From Cristatella mucedo (taxonomy: Eukaryota; Bryozoa; Phylactolaemata; Cristatellidae), in assembly GCA_009760855.2 (NCBI GenBank), contig WPIO01000006.1, forward strand, positions 558,001 to 622,000: DNA of 64,000 nucleotides, in the 5' to 3' direction. Positions 24,881-36,821 of this stretch are shown one piece after another. Both the position numbers and the translations under genes were made by a program. The notes under the pieces were generated by a model. It was not told the DNA's origin. It searched no databases and was given only the letters and a program-made list of their open reading frames with translations. Positions within the stretch are counted from its first letter, which is position 1, and each line of letters starts with the position of its first letter.

Positions 24881-25400
24881 GCATCTGATCTGAAGCAGAT
24901 TGGGTCTTTCCCATGATTAACTTGGTAGTGATATGGCATGCCTTCAAGATTTCGAAGCTGTGGGGAAAAGTTTGAAGAGCAAGCCCGATACAGAGTGGTG
25001 GGGCAACAGTTGCTTATGGATCGGATATGAAGTGACACACCACTGACTGAACTAAGCACGCACCAATCTCAGGACTTCAGCTACGAGTAACTTACAGGAA
25101 AACATGCACACAAGAACAAAAACCTAAGGGTAATTAGCATTTCAAAAAAGAGCACAGCTTATTGAGTAAAAGGGTCACAGCACAGGACATTCCCTTCTAA
25201 ACAGGAGCCTGGGCATTAAATTCAGGAGAATGTACAGCTCTTAAGGATCTGCTTTCGTTGGTCAGAGAGGCTGTGCTTCAGCTTACACAGGATTACACAG
25301 CTATGCTGTCCACGATGGGCATATGTAGCACACTAGCGTTTCAGGGAAGTGTACACAAGCTTGGGGTTTATTTTTGCGCGGTCTCAGCGGTTTCACATAC
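24881..25400. other. Intron next to the CUB-like exon
   Basis: No repeat or exon recognised. It lies directly downstream (minus strand) of the donor at 25400. Confidence 0.4.
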
Positions 25401-25769
25401 CAGTCACCATCAAACTGTAAGCGCTCCGTTCGCTGCTCTTCTCGTCGTCGACTGTCACCATCAAACTTTGGTGTCGTGAAACTGAAGCAAGCTCAAAAGG
25501 TGCTCCATCGTCCACATTCTTACAATCATAGCTTCCTCTCTCTATCATTGAAGTGGACGATCCGCCTAAGGATTTCGTCTCGTAGTAGAAGTGGACGATG
25601 CTGCTCGGACACGTGACGTAAGCTGTAAAGCTTTGTACTTCTCTGCTTTCGGCAGAAAACTGGCACTGGCAAGCAGAGCTTGTCCGCGCCTCGGGAACAG
25701 GATAGTAGGCCGTCTTCACCACTGACATGCCGGGACCATTCCTGCTAACCTGACTGCAGAAGCTGTCGC
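25401..25769 (-). CDS. Extracellular CUB-like domain exon of receptor
   Basis: This 369-nt exon is an exact multiple of three, in phase 1 at both ends. Its acceptor is strong (GCCTGTTTTCTCATGCAG) and its donor is CTG|GTATGT. It encodes 123 residues. The order is DSFCSQ near the start, SSACQCQF about a third in, a VTCPSSIVHFYYE strand, YDC, then SLMVTV and a closing YSLMVT. Five cysteines and alternating hydrophobic strands suggest a beta-sandwich such as a CUB-like fold. I see no diagnostic CUB calcium site, so the family name is tentative. It sits between the SUEL exon and the transmembrane exon, which fits an ectodomain next to the membrane. The Met at 25728 is internal and is not a start. 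Joined to the SUEL exon, the split codon is AGC (Ser). Confidence 0.65.
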
Positions 25770-26604
25770 CTGCATGAGAAAACAGGCGATGCTCGATGCC
25801 TGCAGTGCAGGTGAAGGCCGCATGTCATCGCACGGTAGGGATAGTTGCAGAGATATCCCCCTGAGTCGTTGCAAACGGCTGGCCCCACCAAGCATGCCCT
25901 GGTAGGGTACATGCTATTCCTTAGCCGAGCTGTATGGTGCTTTTTCGGTTGAATCACAGGACGAAGTGATTTGCTGACACTTGAGAGAGCTGATTGTAAC
26001 CTGCATGTGCATTGGAAACATTCTGTGCAAACAGCATAATTGCATTCTACGCTTTATTTAGTGTTAGGTGAAGACTGTGTTAACCACAGGGCAGCAACAC
26101 TGTTTTGAGTAGAATCAAGTTCTCTTCCTGTCGCCAGAGCTGGCAGCTAGAAAAAACTTACATTCTTAAAAAGCAAGCCTTTGCAAAAGTACAACAATTA
26201 CGGGGCGTGCTAGAATTAAATTCGCATAGCAAAACTTGTATGTTTAACTTTTATGAATTCTTCTGATTTATGATGCTCCTCGATCTAAGCATGATTTTTG
26301 CATTAACTTTCTAATATAAATTAGGTCGGTATAAATGCAGCTTTAAATTCCTGAAAGGACATCATGCAGGCCTGAAAAGGTATAATTTGTGTTTTAACTG
26401 AACAGCTTGACCAAAGATGAAAAGAAAAGATCACAGAGCTAAAAGAAAGACCAGCAAGTACAACATCAGCCAAAGCTTTACTATAAGGCAATGTTTATGT
26501 TTGTGCTGCATTCTGTCTTGGATCCTATGTTGAAGGCCTCGTTTCTTTAGAAGAAACCTCCAATGCAGCTAAAGGACCCCAAATGAAAAGCAATGCCGAA
26601 ATAA
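25770..26604. other. Intron upstream of the CUB-like exon
   Basis: It includes the acceptor region of the CUB-like exon at its left edge. Otherwise AT-rich with nothing recognised. Confidence 0.4.
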
Positions 26605-26775
26605 AAAGTATGTAATCAATCTGTATATCGCCCTAAGAGAATGTAACCTCTGTTAAGATGCTTTCTGTATGCCACAGGGCTCGAGACTACGACGTCGGCC
26701 ATCATATGCATTCACCTTTACCTCAGTTGGAGCATGTACCTCAACCACTGTGCCAAACCAACACTGCATCCACCA
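26605..26775 (-). mobile_element. tRNA-derived SINE
   Basis: On the minus strand: an A-box (TTTGGCACAGTGGTTGAGGT), a B-box degraded to GTCTCGAGCCC, and a tail resembling AGAGGTTACATTCTCTTAGG. Several overlapping ORFs here are its shadows. Confidence 0.6.
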
Positions 26776-28094
26776 GCCGGCTGATTGCCGGGAGCCTCTC
26801 GGGCTGCTGTTGGTCTCTAGCCGCAGTCTGGCAGCTGATGACACCAGGGGGGGGGGGGCTGGCTACCCATGTCGACTGAAACTTTATCTGGACCTTAACT
26901 CGACCAATTGCCCTCATAAACTATAATTCGAAATTTTCCGGATGTATATACAGTACACATATACATATTCATCGAGGAGGATTAGGAGTTAATACTCTCA
27001 ATCTCGGAGCTAATAACTCAAGCAGTCTGCTATCGAAGCTGGGACAAGCAATCTTAATGCAGGGAACTCGCAGGCTGTCAATCCAATCCGGGAGTCTTTG
27101 ACTTGCTTGCAATAATGCCAGAGAGTATTCATAAATTCATACGGTCATGTAAATTCAAATTTACATTAAGTTACGTAAGGTAAGGGTTTAAGGAGTCACC
27201 GCCAGGCTGCACTCACACAAAACCTGGAGGCATTATTCCAAAAGGTGCATGTCACCCTACGCAATTGTCTATCTAACCTAATGCGATTGTCTTTCCAACC
27301 AAAGATCACAGACAACTTTATCTTTAGCAATGCAACAGTGATATGCTTTGTAAACTCATAATCGTTTGTACCGTACCAAAATCTCAATAGCCATTGCGGG
27401 GGGGGGGGGTCAAGTAACGATTATAATGTTGACAAACCACGAAGCACACGAACCAAACGTGCTTGAGATTCTGAGAAGCATAGTTTTGAGACCGCAGTGT
27501 AAAACGTCGATAGCAAAATGAGTATCGGCTTCAGTAATCGTCGGGGTTAGGCAACCGTAGGAAAGTATTGATCTGATGTGAGAAAACAAAACACATAAAA
27601 TACAGCTCCAGTTTAAAAAGAAAAGACTCTAAAGCTCTGGGTGTGAAAGTCATCGGTTAGGATTAAAAGAAAGCACATTCTCTAGGCATGTATGAACGAA
27701 ACTGCAACCAACTTTCAAGGTGTATGGCAATATTTTCTTGAATACACTCGAAGGTAGAGTGACTGCGGGAGACTGTGGGAGAGAAGCTCCAGCTCTCAGC
27801 TCACAGGCAGTGAAGCCGGCTAGGTAGTAGTCTCATTTAAAACACTGACTAGTTCACCTACTCAGCCAGGCCACCAGGCGACATAGCTGTTGTGCCTGAG
27901 GGCTAACGCCGGGTGTTTATCATCGTTTTACAATAAAGTAAAGCTTTAGCTGACTGAGCCCGGTAGTTGAATGCAGGCAGCCTGCGAGACAAACAGCAGG
28001 TTATGGGCTGAAACATCGATGCCAACTCTTTAGTAAGTGACATACCATGATTAACCAGCTGGACTTGATTGAAACATGATGACTGCTTACTGCT
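26776..28094. other. Intronic stretch, nothing recognised
   Basis: It contains two poly-G tracts (26850 and 27400) but no repeat family or exon that I can support. Confidence 0.45.
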
Positions 28095-28770
28095 CGATGA
28101 CTGCTTACTGGCCTACCAGCATGTGCGATCAGGCGATTGCAGCTGGTGCACAACTCTGCAGCTAGGCTTGTCTGTCGTGAGCCCCACAGTTGCCACATTA
28201 CTCTACTTCTCGCCGACCTGCACTGGCTACCAGTCAAGCAACGGATTGACTTCAAGGTATTGTCGCTCACTTTTAAATCCCTTTATTCTATGAATCCAGC
28301 CTATCTCTCAGGTATACTCCCCCATCAGGCCAAGCATCATACCACCTGCATTTCGGAATCCAACAGTCTACAAATAGCTCGTACAAACCTCAAATCCTTT
28401 GGAGACAGTGCATTTAGTTTGTATGCTCCCAAAGCATGGAATTCCCTCCCGACTTGCGTCAGAACATCTCCTGACTTGACCACATTTAAAAGGAACTTAA
28501 AAACACACCTCTTTAGGACAACATTTAGTGGGTCCCTGTGATTAGTCCTTCACGTGCTTATGCGTGCTGACACTGTGCATGCTGCCACTAACCACATTTG
28601 TATGCTGACCCTGTGCATGTCACCCCTAACCATATTATTCATTTTGTTTGTTTTTCAAGCATGATTTTACTTACCATTCAACTGCATTTCCCTTTGCAGC
28701 AAATGTGAAGCGCCTAGAACTAGATTACGTTCTCAGAGGGCGCTTTATCAAGTGCATTATTATTATTAAC
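28095..28770 (+). pseudogene. LINE family A, C-terminal RT plus complete 3' end
   Basis: The frame 28137-28541 is open for 134 codons: [40 protein letters not shown], then AFSLYAPKAWNSLPTCVRTS and LKTHLFRTTFSGSL with a stop in the expected place. The 3' UTR runs to the hairpin and an ATT repeat at 28757-28770. It is 5'-truncated at about 28095, next to a small duplication of GATGACTGCTTACTG. It lies in the receptor intron, antisense to the gene. Confidence 0.9.
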
Positions 28771-29584
28771 ATGAACGAACCAAGTCCTCCTTAGTACCTG
28801 ATCGATGAACAACCGTCTAAGGCCAGAGGCAAAATAGAGCTTTTCAAGTTTATAATAAGATCTTTTGGATTTTTACTTAGGTAAATCCTCTCAGCTAGTT
28901 TTTTAGATATTTCAGAAGTAGTTGATAGGAAGAATCGTTGAAATATGCAATATGGCATATCCCAGAGATTTAGCACGAAGCAACATGCTGGCAATCATCT
29001 CGATCCTTCTCTGCTTTTTATAAGATCTTCTTAACTCCCATCTCAGCCTGTGTGGCCAAAATTCTCCGAATTAATAAAATTAATTGGTCTAATCGTATAA
29101 CAACAAGATCAATCTAGTCTGGACTCGTAAATCTTAGTTGGTTCTATCAATTTTTACATTCCTCATCTGCACGGTAGCTGGGTGTTCTGTTCCCAAATGA
29201 GCAGTTCCTAAAGAACCCCGTCCACTTCCTAGTCAACTCAGCTCAATGAAGAAGCTCGGTTGCAGCTAGAGTCCTTACAACCATGCGATAGCCCTTCCCT
29301 CTGACCGTCCGTTGGCCATGCATAGAGCCGCACAGCAGCTCAGCAAGGGTCCTGCCACAGCATTCCCCCAGTTAATGCAATGTGATACGAAGTTTCAATC
29401 AGATTTTGTGCAACGTCTGCTTTATATATGCAAAACCTTTGCTTACGGGTGTATGCAGAAATGCTTGCTTAATACGATTAAGGTTAGTTACTATTACTAA
29501 GCAGTTAGTATACTTCCTTGCATGATCTGTATTCGCCTCCAAAGAGGATTGTTCACTTGGTGCTGCACAGTGGTTTATCTTCTG
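28771..29584. other. Intronic stretch, nothing recognised
   Basis: Short ORFs only; no repeat or splice-flanked exon supported. Confidence 0.45.
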
Positions 29585-30370
29585 GTATCTCCATCTGTAA
29601 CTCCACAAAGCTAAGTACGAAGTCTGGGAGACTTCTGCACGGCTCACTAAAAGTCTAACTTCATGTGTCAATACGGTAGCTAGCAGACTTCATTTCCCGC
29701 AAAAAAGCAAGATGAGATGCATAGCTGAGCCACAGAATCCATCGAGGAAGTAAGAGCATAGAAGTAGCAGCTCCAGGCTGCTGGGAAGAATGTGCCACAG
29801 CCGGCAGCAGGAGAGAAAATATTTGCCAAGGACTGTGGAAGTGAATTCCTCAGTCTAAGACCTGCAGAGTAAAAGCTTCTGCAGCCATCAATCTTAATAA
29901 TAATAATAATAATAATGATAATAATAATGCACTTGATAAAGCGCCCTCAGAGAAACTAATCTCTCTCTAGGTGCTTTACAATTGCTGCAAAGGGAAATGC
30001 AATTGAATGGTGAGCAAAATCATGCTTGATAAACAAACAAAATGAATAACATGGTTCTTTAAGCGAAGGGATCAAACAGTTAACTCGTTCTCCGTAGACC
30101 TGGGGACACGATGAAGCAGGCACTGATGCAGCCGGCACTGATGCAGCAGGTCGTGCAAGGAGCCAAGCCGTGCTAGAGCCTTATGGGTCTGATTGAGAGG
30201 TTTGCTCTGCATACGTTGATCGAGTGGGAGTCATCAATCACAGCTCCTCCGGAAAAGCAGACACGTGGCTAAACATCTGGGACTTACTAGCTTACTCTCA
30301 TAGCCATAGCGATCACCACCTGCAGAGGCATGGTGATTTCTGGTAACCTAGGGAAAACGTTATGTAGACC
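29585..30370 (-). mobile_element. LINE family B 3' part, interrupted
   Basis: It begins at the family B terminus (ATCTCCATCTGTAACTCCAC) and follows the same 3' UTR order as the 19935 and 23722 copies. A family A tail (29895-30062) splits it. Decayed C-terminal RT sequence (CGTTGATCGAGTGGGAG region) continues to about 30370. Confidence 0.7.
29895..30062 (-). mobile_element. LINE family A tail nested in family B
   Basis: AAT repeats, GCACTTGATAAAGCGCCCTC, the hairpin and the start of the family A 3' UTR interrupt an otherwise collinear family B sequence. Insertion order: B first, then A. Confidence 0.75.
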
Positions 30371-31200
30371 AGCCTAAAACAGAGTGAGTAATATTCCTCT
30401 GCTATAAGAAGCTTGCAGATAGTGCAACAGTTTGCTGCTATGTCGATATGCTGCCAAGTCATAATTGTTGCATTGCTCTGCTTTTCTCAGACGTGCTGTA
30501 TGGTTATATGGAGCAGTGCATTGACTGAATGGTCTCGTTACTAGACTAATCTTTGGTCTTTTGATTCGCCCCTGTCATATCTATTCAAAACCACTTAGCT
30601 CTTTTGGCTTCCTCTCGTATTATTGGTCAATTTGCGCACAGTTAATTTTTACCTCTATTCGCCCACAAATTTTCCAGAGACCCTGCTTCGCTTTATGGGC
30701 AGGTAAGGTCTGTTACTAGCTGCTACATGGTGCCTGAAATACCTTTACTTGTCGTTGAAGAAAGCCATTACCTTTAACCTGCTTCTTAGCCCATGCAAAT
30801 AGTACTCGACGTGCTTATTCCGGATAGTAATATGTGTGCCGATAAGCATATTCACAATTTGATACATTTTCTGTTCAGCCTATGTAAAGTGCATCCGAAT
30901 ACACTTAGGGTGCTTTAAAAAATTTACACTAATATTATTGACATTGCAAAAGACATATTCTGCATAAAAGCTACTGAGCTATCATAACGATACAAAACTT
31001 ATACAGTAACATTAGGCATCTGAATCTCTTCATAGGCACTTGATGCATACTGGAAAGGAAGCTCATATTTTAATTGATTATTATACAACACAAAATCATA
31101 GTACCCAGTAGGCATGATCAACCAATAAAGGCAAATGCTCCGTGTTACCAGCAGCCAACTGCAGCTAACCAAAGATCTTCGAGAGAAGTCAAGCTAAATT
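30371..31200. other. Intronic stretch
   Basis: AT-rich with nothing firm. A possible SINE/LINE tail remnant (AATCTCTTCATAGGCACTTG) lies at about 31021-31040. Confidence 0.4.
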
Positions 31201-31210
31201 CAGCACTTAC

Positions 31211-31537
31211 TTTGACAATCGTAAGTAATAGCCTTGACGTTAAACTTCCTCAGCAGATTAGGGTAAACGGTGTTGCCGATTCGGCACCAATCACCTGCCT
31301 TCGTTTCGGCTAGGGCCGATGTAGGATCATAGTAGTCGCTGCATGATCCATGGCCGTTGCACTTCTCTGCTAACTCTCTATCTAGCTGAGCCTTTTCTGT
31401 ACAGTTGTTATCTTCAGACGGGTTAGTACAAGGCTTCGGGTCAAAAGAATAGGTCACTTCTTTCACTAATATTCTCTCACCGTCTGGACATTGGAGAAAT
31501 GGTTTTTTCGTAGCACAAGCTGTTTCTCGTTTGTATG
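31211..31537 (-). CDS. SUEL / rhamnose-binding-lectin domain exon of receptor
   Basis: This 327-nt exon (109 codons) is in phase 1 at both ends, with acceptor TTTTGTATAACTCAG and a perfect GTAAGT donor at 31210-31205. The domain carries eight cysteines at exon residues 8, 17, 37, 46, 60, 66, 85 and 108, the usual number for the galactose-binding SUEL/RBL fold. Landmarks in order are RETAC, LQCPDG (residues 15-20), VTYS, LAEKCNGHGSC (56-66), DWC (83-85) and ITYDC at the end. The YGR and DPC sugar-contact motifs of classic fish-egg lectins are altered here (YSF and DWC), so carbohydrate binding is uncertain. The frame stays open 5' to a Met at 31646, but that stretch contains the acceptor and reads unlike SUEL. 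The signal-peptide exon lies further upstream and was not found. Similar SUEL plus transmembrane proteins include EVA-1-type receptors. Confidence 0.75.
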
Positions 31538-31695
31538 CTGAGTTATACAAAATAGAATACACACGGATGAGATATTTCAAACGGAATATCTCTTCATATG
31601 TAGCACAGCAAAGAAAGACCAAGCCCTTCATCTGCAAATCAAACAAAAATCGAAGAGGCGGTCATTCATGCAAACAATGCAATGTTTAAGGCCCT

Positions 31696-32640
<945 letters not shown>

Positions 32641-32831
32641 TTAGAGATACTGCCCTACCATAATAATACTGCTCAAAAAGGGACGAGTGAGTTGGGGCAG
32701 CTCTCAGGTTAGCCGCGATAGTAGCTCTTGTCCTTTTCCAAGCAGAATTGGATAGGGGACACATTAGTTAATCAGGAGTGGAGGAGGTGTCGGTCTGACA
32801 GCAAGATCCACTCAAGTTAGAATGGAGCTTT

Positions 32832-32869
32832 GGTCAGACAAAGAGCGGTCGGTCAGACAAAGAGCGGTC
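32832..32869. repeat. 19-bp tandem duplication
   Basis: GGTCAGACAAAGAGCGGTC occurs twice in perfect tandem at the left edge of the GC-rich block. Confidence 0.8.
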
Positions 32870-32999
32870 AGGATGTGGACCGACTACTGTACTCCATTAG
32901 AGAACGAGCAAAGGATGCTGGCGCAGGAGCCAGCTAATAAATTACAGGCGAAGGAAATAGGCCAAGGACGGACACCGAGAGCTGGGGTGGGGTCGACAA

Positions 33000-34440
33000 A
33001 GTAGCAGCTACGCTCAAGGTCAAGAGTGGAAAGAGAGAGTATAAACGAGACGACTGACAGCTGGGAGCTGCAACTTCAGCAGTCAATGCGAGACTACTCA
33101 CGATAGCGCTGCGACGAACAGCTAAGTACAACTTAGGCATCGGGGTTTCGTTCTGTCGGTTACTCAGTTAGCTGCTCATATCTTGGGGTGTTGTAGCGGT
33201 CCGCCTTCGGGGTTGGGACCATCGCTAGCCACGCAGGCGTAGGGTAGCTTATTGTAGTCGGGCTTCGGGAGTTCTCTCGCAGTTAACTCCGTCGGTCCAG
33301 TTCGCGCCGCGTGAAGCGATTGCGCCGGCTCGTAAACATTACTAAGAGGCCCACAATAGACTGTTGCTTTCGGCACCCAGTTGTGGCCGCTTGTGCTTTA
33401 ACCGCGCTGCACTGCACCGTCCACCGGTAGAGAACCGGGGGACGAGCTTCTGCGTGGTTACACGAGAGCGGCTGAAATTGTAATGACACGTGAGAGCTAG
33501 ATGACGCACCCTATTTCTCAGGCGGACGTGGAACTCGCCAAAGAGTCAGTCGCAAAGGCATGTACAGAGACGCACCGAATTCGGGTGCACGGCCAAATTT
33601 ACGAGTCTACTTTGAAAGAGTTGAGTTGTAAAGAGGTAGAAGACGGTCTTGGTACTAAGACCTCATCGATTATAGGATTCGCTCAAGTTACAAGTAACCG
33701 CGGATCTTGGTGGCTAGCTGGATCGGGAGCGAGTAGGTAAGAAAACGGTGCGGCGCTCTCGGCAAGAGGTCGCTTCCAAACGAGCAGCGTCAGAGGCGCT
33801 GCAGGAAGTCGGTCGGAGGCGGAGGCAGAGGCGCAGCAGGAAGCCGCGAACGCAGAGGAAGCTGGACACGCCGAGCGGTGGTTGAGAGCGCCGGCCTCTA
33901 CCCTCTAGCGGCTAGCGGACGACTTAACTAGCTAAACAGCTGGCGAAACTCAATAGCCAACATAGTACGACTCCTCCTGAGAGGAATACAATGACCTGAG
34001 CGGCGCAAGGGACTTCCCGCTTCCAGAGCGGCGCCGGTCGGTGGCCTGCGAGGCTCGCGCCGCCCGCCGCCGGCTAGCGCTAGCCAGCGGCCGACGCTGG
34101 AGCCGCTCGAGCGGAGAATCCGCGGAGCTACGTCACGGGAGATGCGCACCCGCGCGACCTGCGTCCAAGGCCAGGATCTGACTTGGCGGTCTGCGACTGC
34201 TGCTGGCTAGAGCCAGCATCGCGGCACGCGGTGGCGCCAGCAGCTGGCTCGCACAATGCTGAAGCCGCGGCGTCGCGCCGAGGCGTCGCCCATTACGCCG
34301 GCGCTGTCAGCGACTCACGCGCGAGCCGACCGCCAAGAGCTTACCGGCAACCTCGCCCAAGACAGAAAGGCACGCGCAGAGAGCAATCGGTCCGGCACCA
34401 GTCAGCAGCATCTCCATGGAACCTGTAACGTATAGGAAGT
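33000..34440. promoter_or_regulatory. GC-rich, CpG-dense island
   Basis: This stretch is far richer in G+C and CpG than the AT-rich surroundings, especially 33740-34430. It contains a 79-codon plus-strand ORF (33501) ending at an AG|GTAAGA donor-like site, and a second short ATG followed by a GAA|GTAAGT donor-like site near 34436. No clear TATA box was seen. It could be a CpG-island promoter with first exons, or a GC-rich transposon fragment. It lies about 1.5 kb upstream of the SUEL exon on the minus strand, so it could also serve that gene. Confidence 0.35.
33501..33736 (+). CDS. Hypothetical first exon or transposon gag-like ORF
   Basis: The ORF opens at ATG 33501 and reads 78 full codons, then AG followed by GTAAGA, a good splice donor (phase 2). 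Unspliced, it meets TAA at 33738. The product is polar at first (VELAKESVAKACTETHRI), then has VHGQIYESTLKELSC and ends IIGFAQVTSNRGSWWL. I do not recognise the family. The second half loosely recalls RRM-like nucleic-acid-binding segments of transposon ORF1/gag proteins, which would make it a mobile-element relic. Downstream DNA can be read as an Arg-rich or Ala/Glu-rich low-complexity segment. Start choice and coding status are uncertain. Confidence 0.28.
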
Positions 34441-35559
34441 AAGTGGTGGTGGGGTCAGAGGGCCCGCCTCTGACCTTCGACGGTTATTGGTCCGCTCGGA
34501 GCTGATCGGGCCTTCCTCGATCCAGCCTGTTGCGAGCGTTTTTGCTGTTTTGAAGTTACGCGACGTTCTAACGAGCGACTGGCCTTGGCTCGAGCTAATG
34601 AACACATCCAGGCCTACCCTACGATTTCAGGCAACTGAGCTACCTTATCGGTCTCTGACTGTTAGACGCCAGTTGCAGGAGTGACTTTCGTTTTCTCAAA
34701 TGACCAGGGAGCCATTTTTTTGTGAATGCACTCATCTAGTAACTGTGCATAACGATGCGCTCGAATATCAACTTGTGTGTCGGGTATGGCTGTGTTAGGG
34801 CTGATCCACTGATAGCAGGTTCGGTTCACGGCCGTGAAAACCTAAGAGGTAAGTTGCTGGCTGTTGACGACCGACCGAGGTCGTGAGTTCGAATCCTGCT
34901 GTGAGCCAGCTTGTGGCTTTGTGCCTAGACAACTTAGGTACTTCTAGTGATCACCTTAACCAGAAGCTATTTATACCGATCCGTCTCCCAGAACTGTACA
35001 ACATGTATCACTCCATGAATAAATGCATTACCACATGCATCTCTTAGTTAGCCCTACCATTTCTGGAATGTAGTGACATTTTTCTTGCTAAGTAAAAGAA
35101 AAAACCTGAGAATTCGACATGGCACTTGGATACTAAGAGGTGTTGAAATTACTTTCAACTCATATCTGCGTTTGATAACAGATATTTCTGAGATAATCAC
35201 CGGAGCTAGTTTTTTCAGACGCCTGGCTTACTGATTACACGGAGTTGGCTTATCGGCAGCCCATAGTATCCAGCTTCTCAATTCAAACTATCAACCACTG
35301 CTGTATCAGAATGAACAACGAAACAGGCTCCCACCGCCATTCAACGAATTGGAATGCTGGACGCTGACCCGCGAACTCTGAATTTGTAGTTAAAACAACC
35401 GGTGGCATAATTAAATAAGATGTTAAGTTAAAAATGTCTGCCATTCGGCGCTCATGCCGTCTACTGCATCCGGGCATGATCCGGTGGACCAACTTATCGT
35501 ATGGCGGCTCCAAGTTTGCTTGATTCTGTCTTTGTGCCTTTGTGTCTTGTCTATTGCAG
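34441..35559. other. Spacer with one SINE remnant
   Basis: Apart from the B-box remnant at 34850-34925, nothing was recognised. A run of acceptor-like pyrimidines leads into the candidate exon at 35560. Confidence 0.4.
34850..34925 (+). mobile_element. SINE B-box remnant
   Basis: GAGGTCGTGAGTTCGAATCC is a near-perfect tRNA-type B-box. The A-box half is degraded and no cloverleaf fits. Confidence 0.45.
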
Positions 35560-35742
35560 AGGTACACGGGTCTTCTGTACCCAAAGTATTATCAACACTT
35601 TCTTACCACGAAGCGGTAGATACATGTTCGTGGCTAATCAAAGGCGGAAAATGTCCCCTAGGTGGGTTATTAGCAGAGACATGCACTGCGACATGTATAT
35701 CAGGAACACATTCAAGGACCGCCAGGTGTCGCGTGAAGTGGA
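35560..35742 (+). CDS. Candidate exon with ShKT-like cysteine pattern
   Basis: A strong acceptor (pyrimidine tract, then CTATTGCAG at 35551-35559) opens a 183-nt segment. A plausible A|GTAATA donor closes it in the same phase (1-1). It encodes 61 residues including DTCSWLIKGGKCP, LLAETCTATC and a later ARC. The spacing C-x-W...G-x-C...C-x3-C resembles part of a ShKT domain, a small cysteine module found in secreted enzymes and some peptide toxins. The first cysteine is absent and the last is displaced, so the match is partial. Read without splicing, the pyrimidine tract encodes a hydrophobic run (VCLILSLCLCVLSIA) that mimics a signal peptide from Met 35454. I prefer the splice reading because of the phase symmetry. 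No partner exons were found. Confidence 0.35.
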
Positions 35743-35819
35743 GTAATATTGACCAAGGACGCGAGATGAATATCGACGGCTGGCTAGATCGACTGTCCAG
35801 AAGCCGGCCAGAAGATTGA

Positions 35820-36599
35820 GGAAATGAAGCATTGGAAGGGCACGAGACGTATGGAGCCCTTTCTTACGCCTCACCAGCTCTGGCTGAGCACTAGCCGCTT
35901 TGGCAGCAGCTACTACCTAATGAGTGCTCGCATGCAGGCAGCATAATGTTAGGGTGGCCGACCCACCCGCATGAAAAAACCTAAGTGGCTAGCTCTGATG
36001 GCTGGCTTAGCTCCCACTCGTGGCCGTTCGCCAAAAAGTACCAGCACATTAAAAACCTGCTGCCAGTCTTTCGCAGAAATTTGCTATGAGTCCGAGGCTG
36101 ATGGAAATCGTGACTTCCATCGTTCAAGGAAAGACATTGTCAACGCAATCGTGATCTCGTCGTGACCGAAGGCATCTCCAATGAAGGTGATTCATAGCAG
36201 AAATCGTCCATTCTGCACGAGAAAACACGAAGGCTAACCAAAAAACCACGCTCGAACCAAGGCCTTCACGGCAGAGTTAAACGTTAGACTGAAGAAAACG
36301 TTCCGCAGTCACTAATGAGTGGTCGCGGGTCATCATTCAGCATTCATAAGACCGGACGCATTAAAATGTATTCTGAATAACGATATTTTGCAATGCTTTG
36401 TTTCGCTAATAATAATAATCGTACGTGGGTTATTCATCGAGAAAAGCTCACAAAAATAGAAGGATGGCGACCTCAAAAAGATAGACTAGATCTGGCTATT
36501 CTGACTCTGCTAGATAGACATTTGAGTGACTAACCACTCATCTTCTAGCTGCATTTGCATGCACATTCAAACCCCATAGCAAATATATGACGACACAAG
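35820..36599. other. No gene recognised
   Basis: A 64-codon ORF (35971-36165) shows no domain and no convincing splice sites. Confidence 0.45.
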
Positions 36600-36780
36600 A
36601 GAACCGAAGCACAAATATAATTCATTTGTATGGCGCGGCGCTAAGAGAACTTCGTCTCTTTTCAGATACTTAGCATGCGTCTCGGGTCTTGAGCCCAAGA
36701 CCTCGGTCATCAAATGCGTTTTCATTGATCTCGGTCGTTAACGGCGAGCACCTTAACCTCTTGGTCAAGCCTGCAATTAG
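36600..36780 (-). mobile_element. tRNA-derived SINE
   Basis: On the minus strand: A-box (TTGACCAAGAGGTTAAGGTG), B-box (GGTCTTGGGCTCAAGACCC) and a 3' tail with the AAAAGAGACGAAGTTCTCTT hairpin arm. Confidence 0.65.
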
Positions 36781-36821
36781 TCCAAAGAAAGGTGGTTTGG
36801 TGAGTAAGAGCTATTTGTGAG

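Noticed and set aside
26653-26926. Overlapping ORFs on both strands
   Set aside because: They are shadows of a minus-strand SINE copy.
31538-31646. Start of the SUEL protein at Met 31646 or 31631
   Set aside because: A good phase-1 acceptor lies at 31540-31538, and the residues upstream look neither like a signal peptide nor like SUEL.
34850-34925. Functional tRNA genes at B-box sites here and at 8.4, 40.0, 46.4, 48.4 and 62.2 kb
   Set aside because: Only A/B-box pieces remain, no cloverleaf can be drawn, and several share SINE tails.
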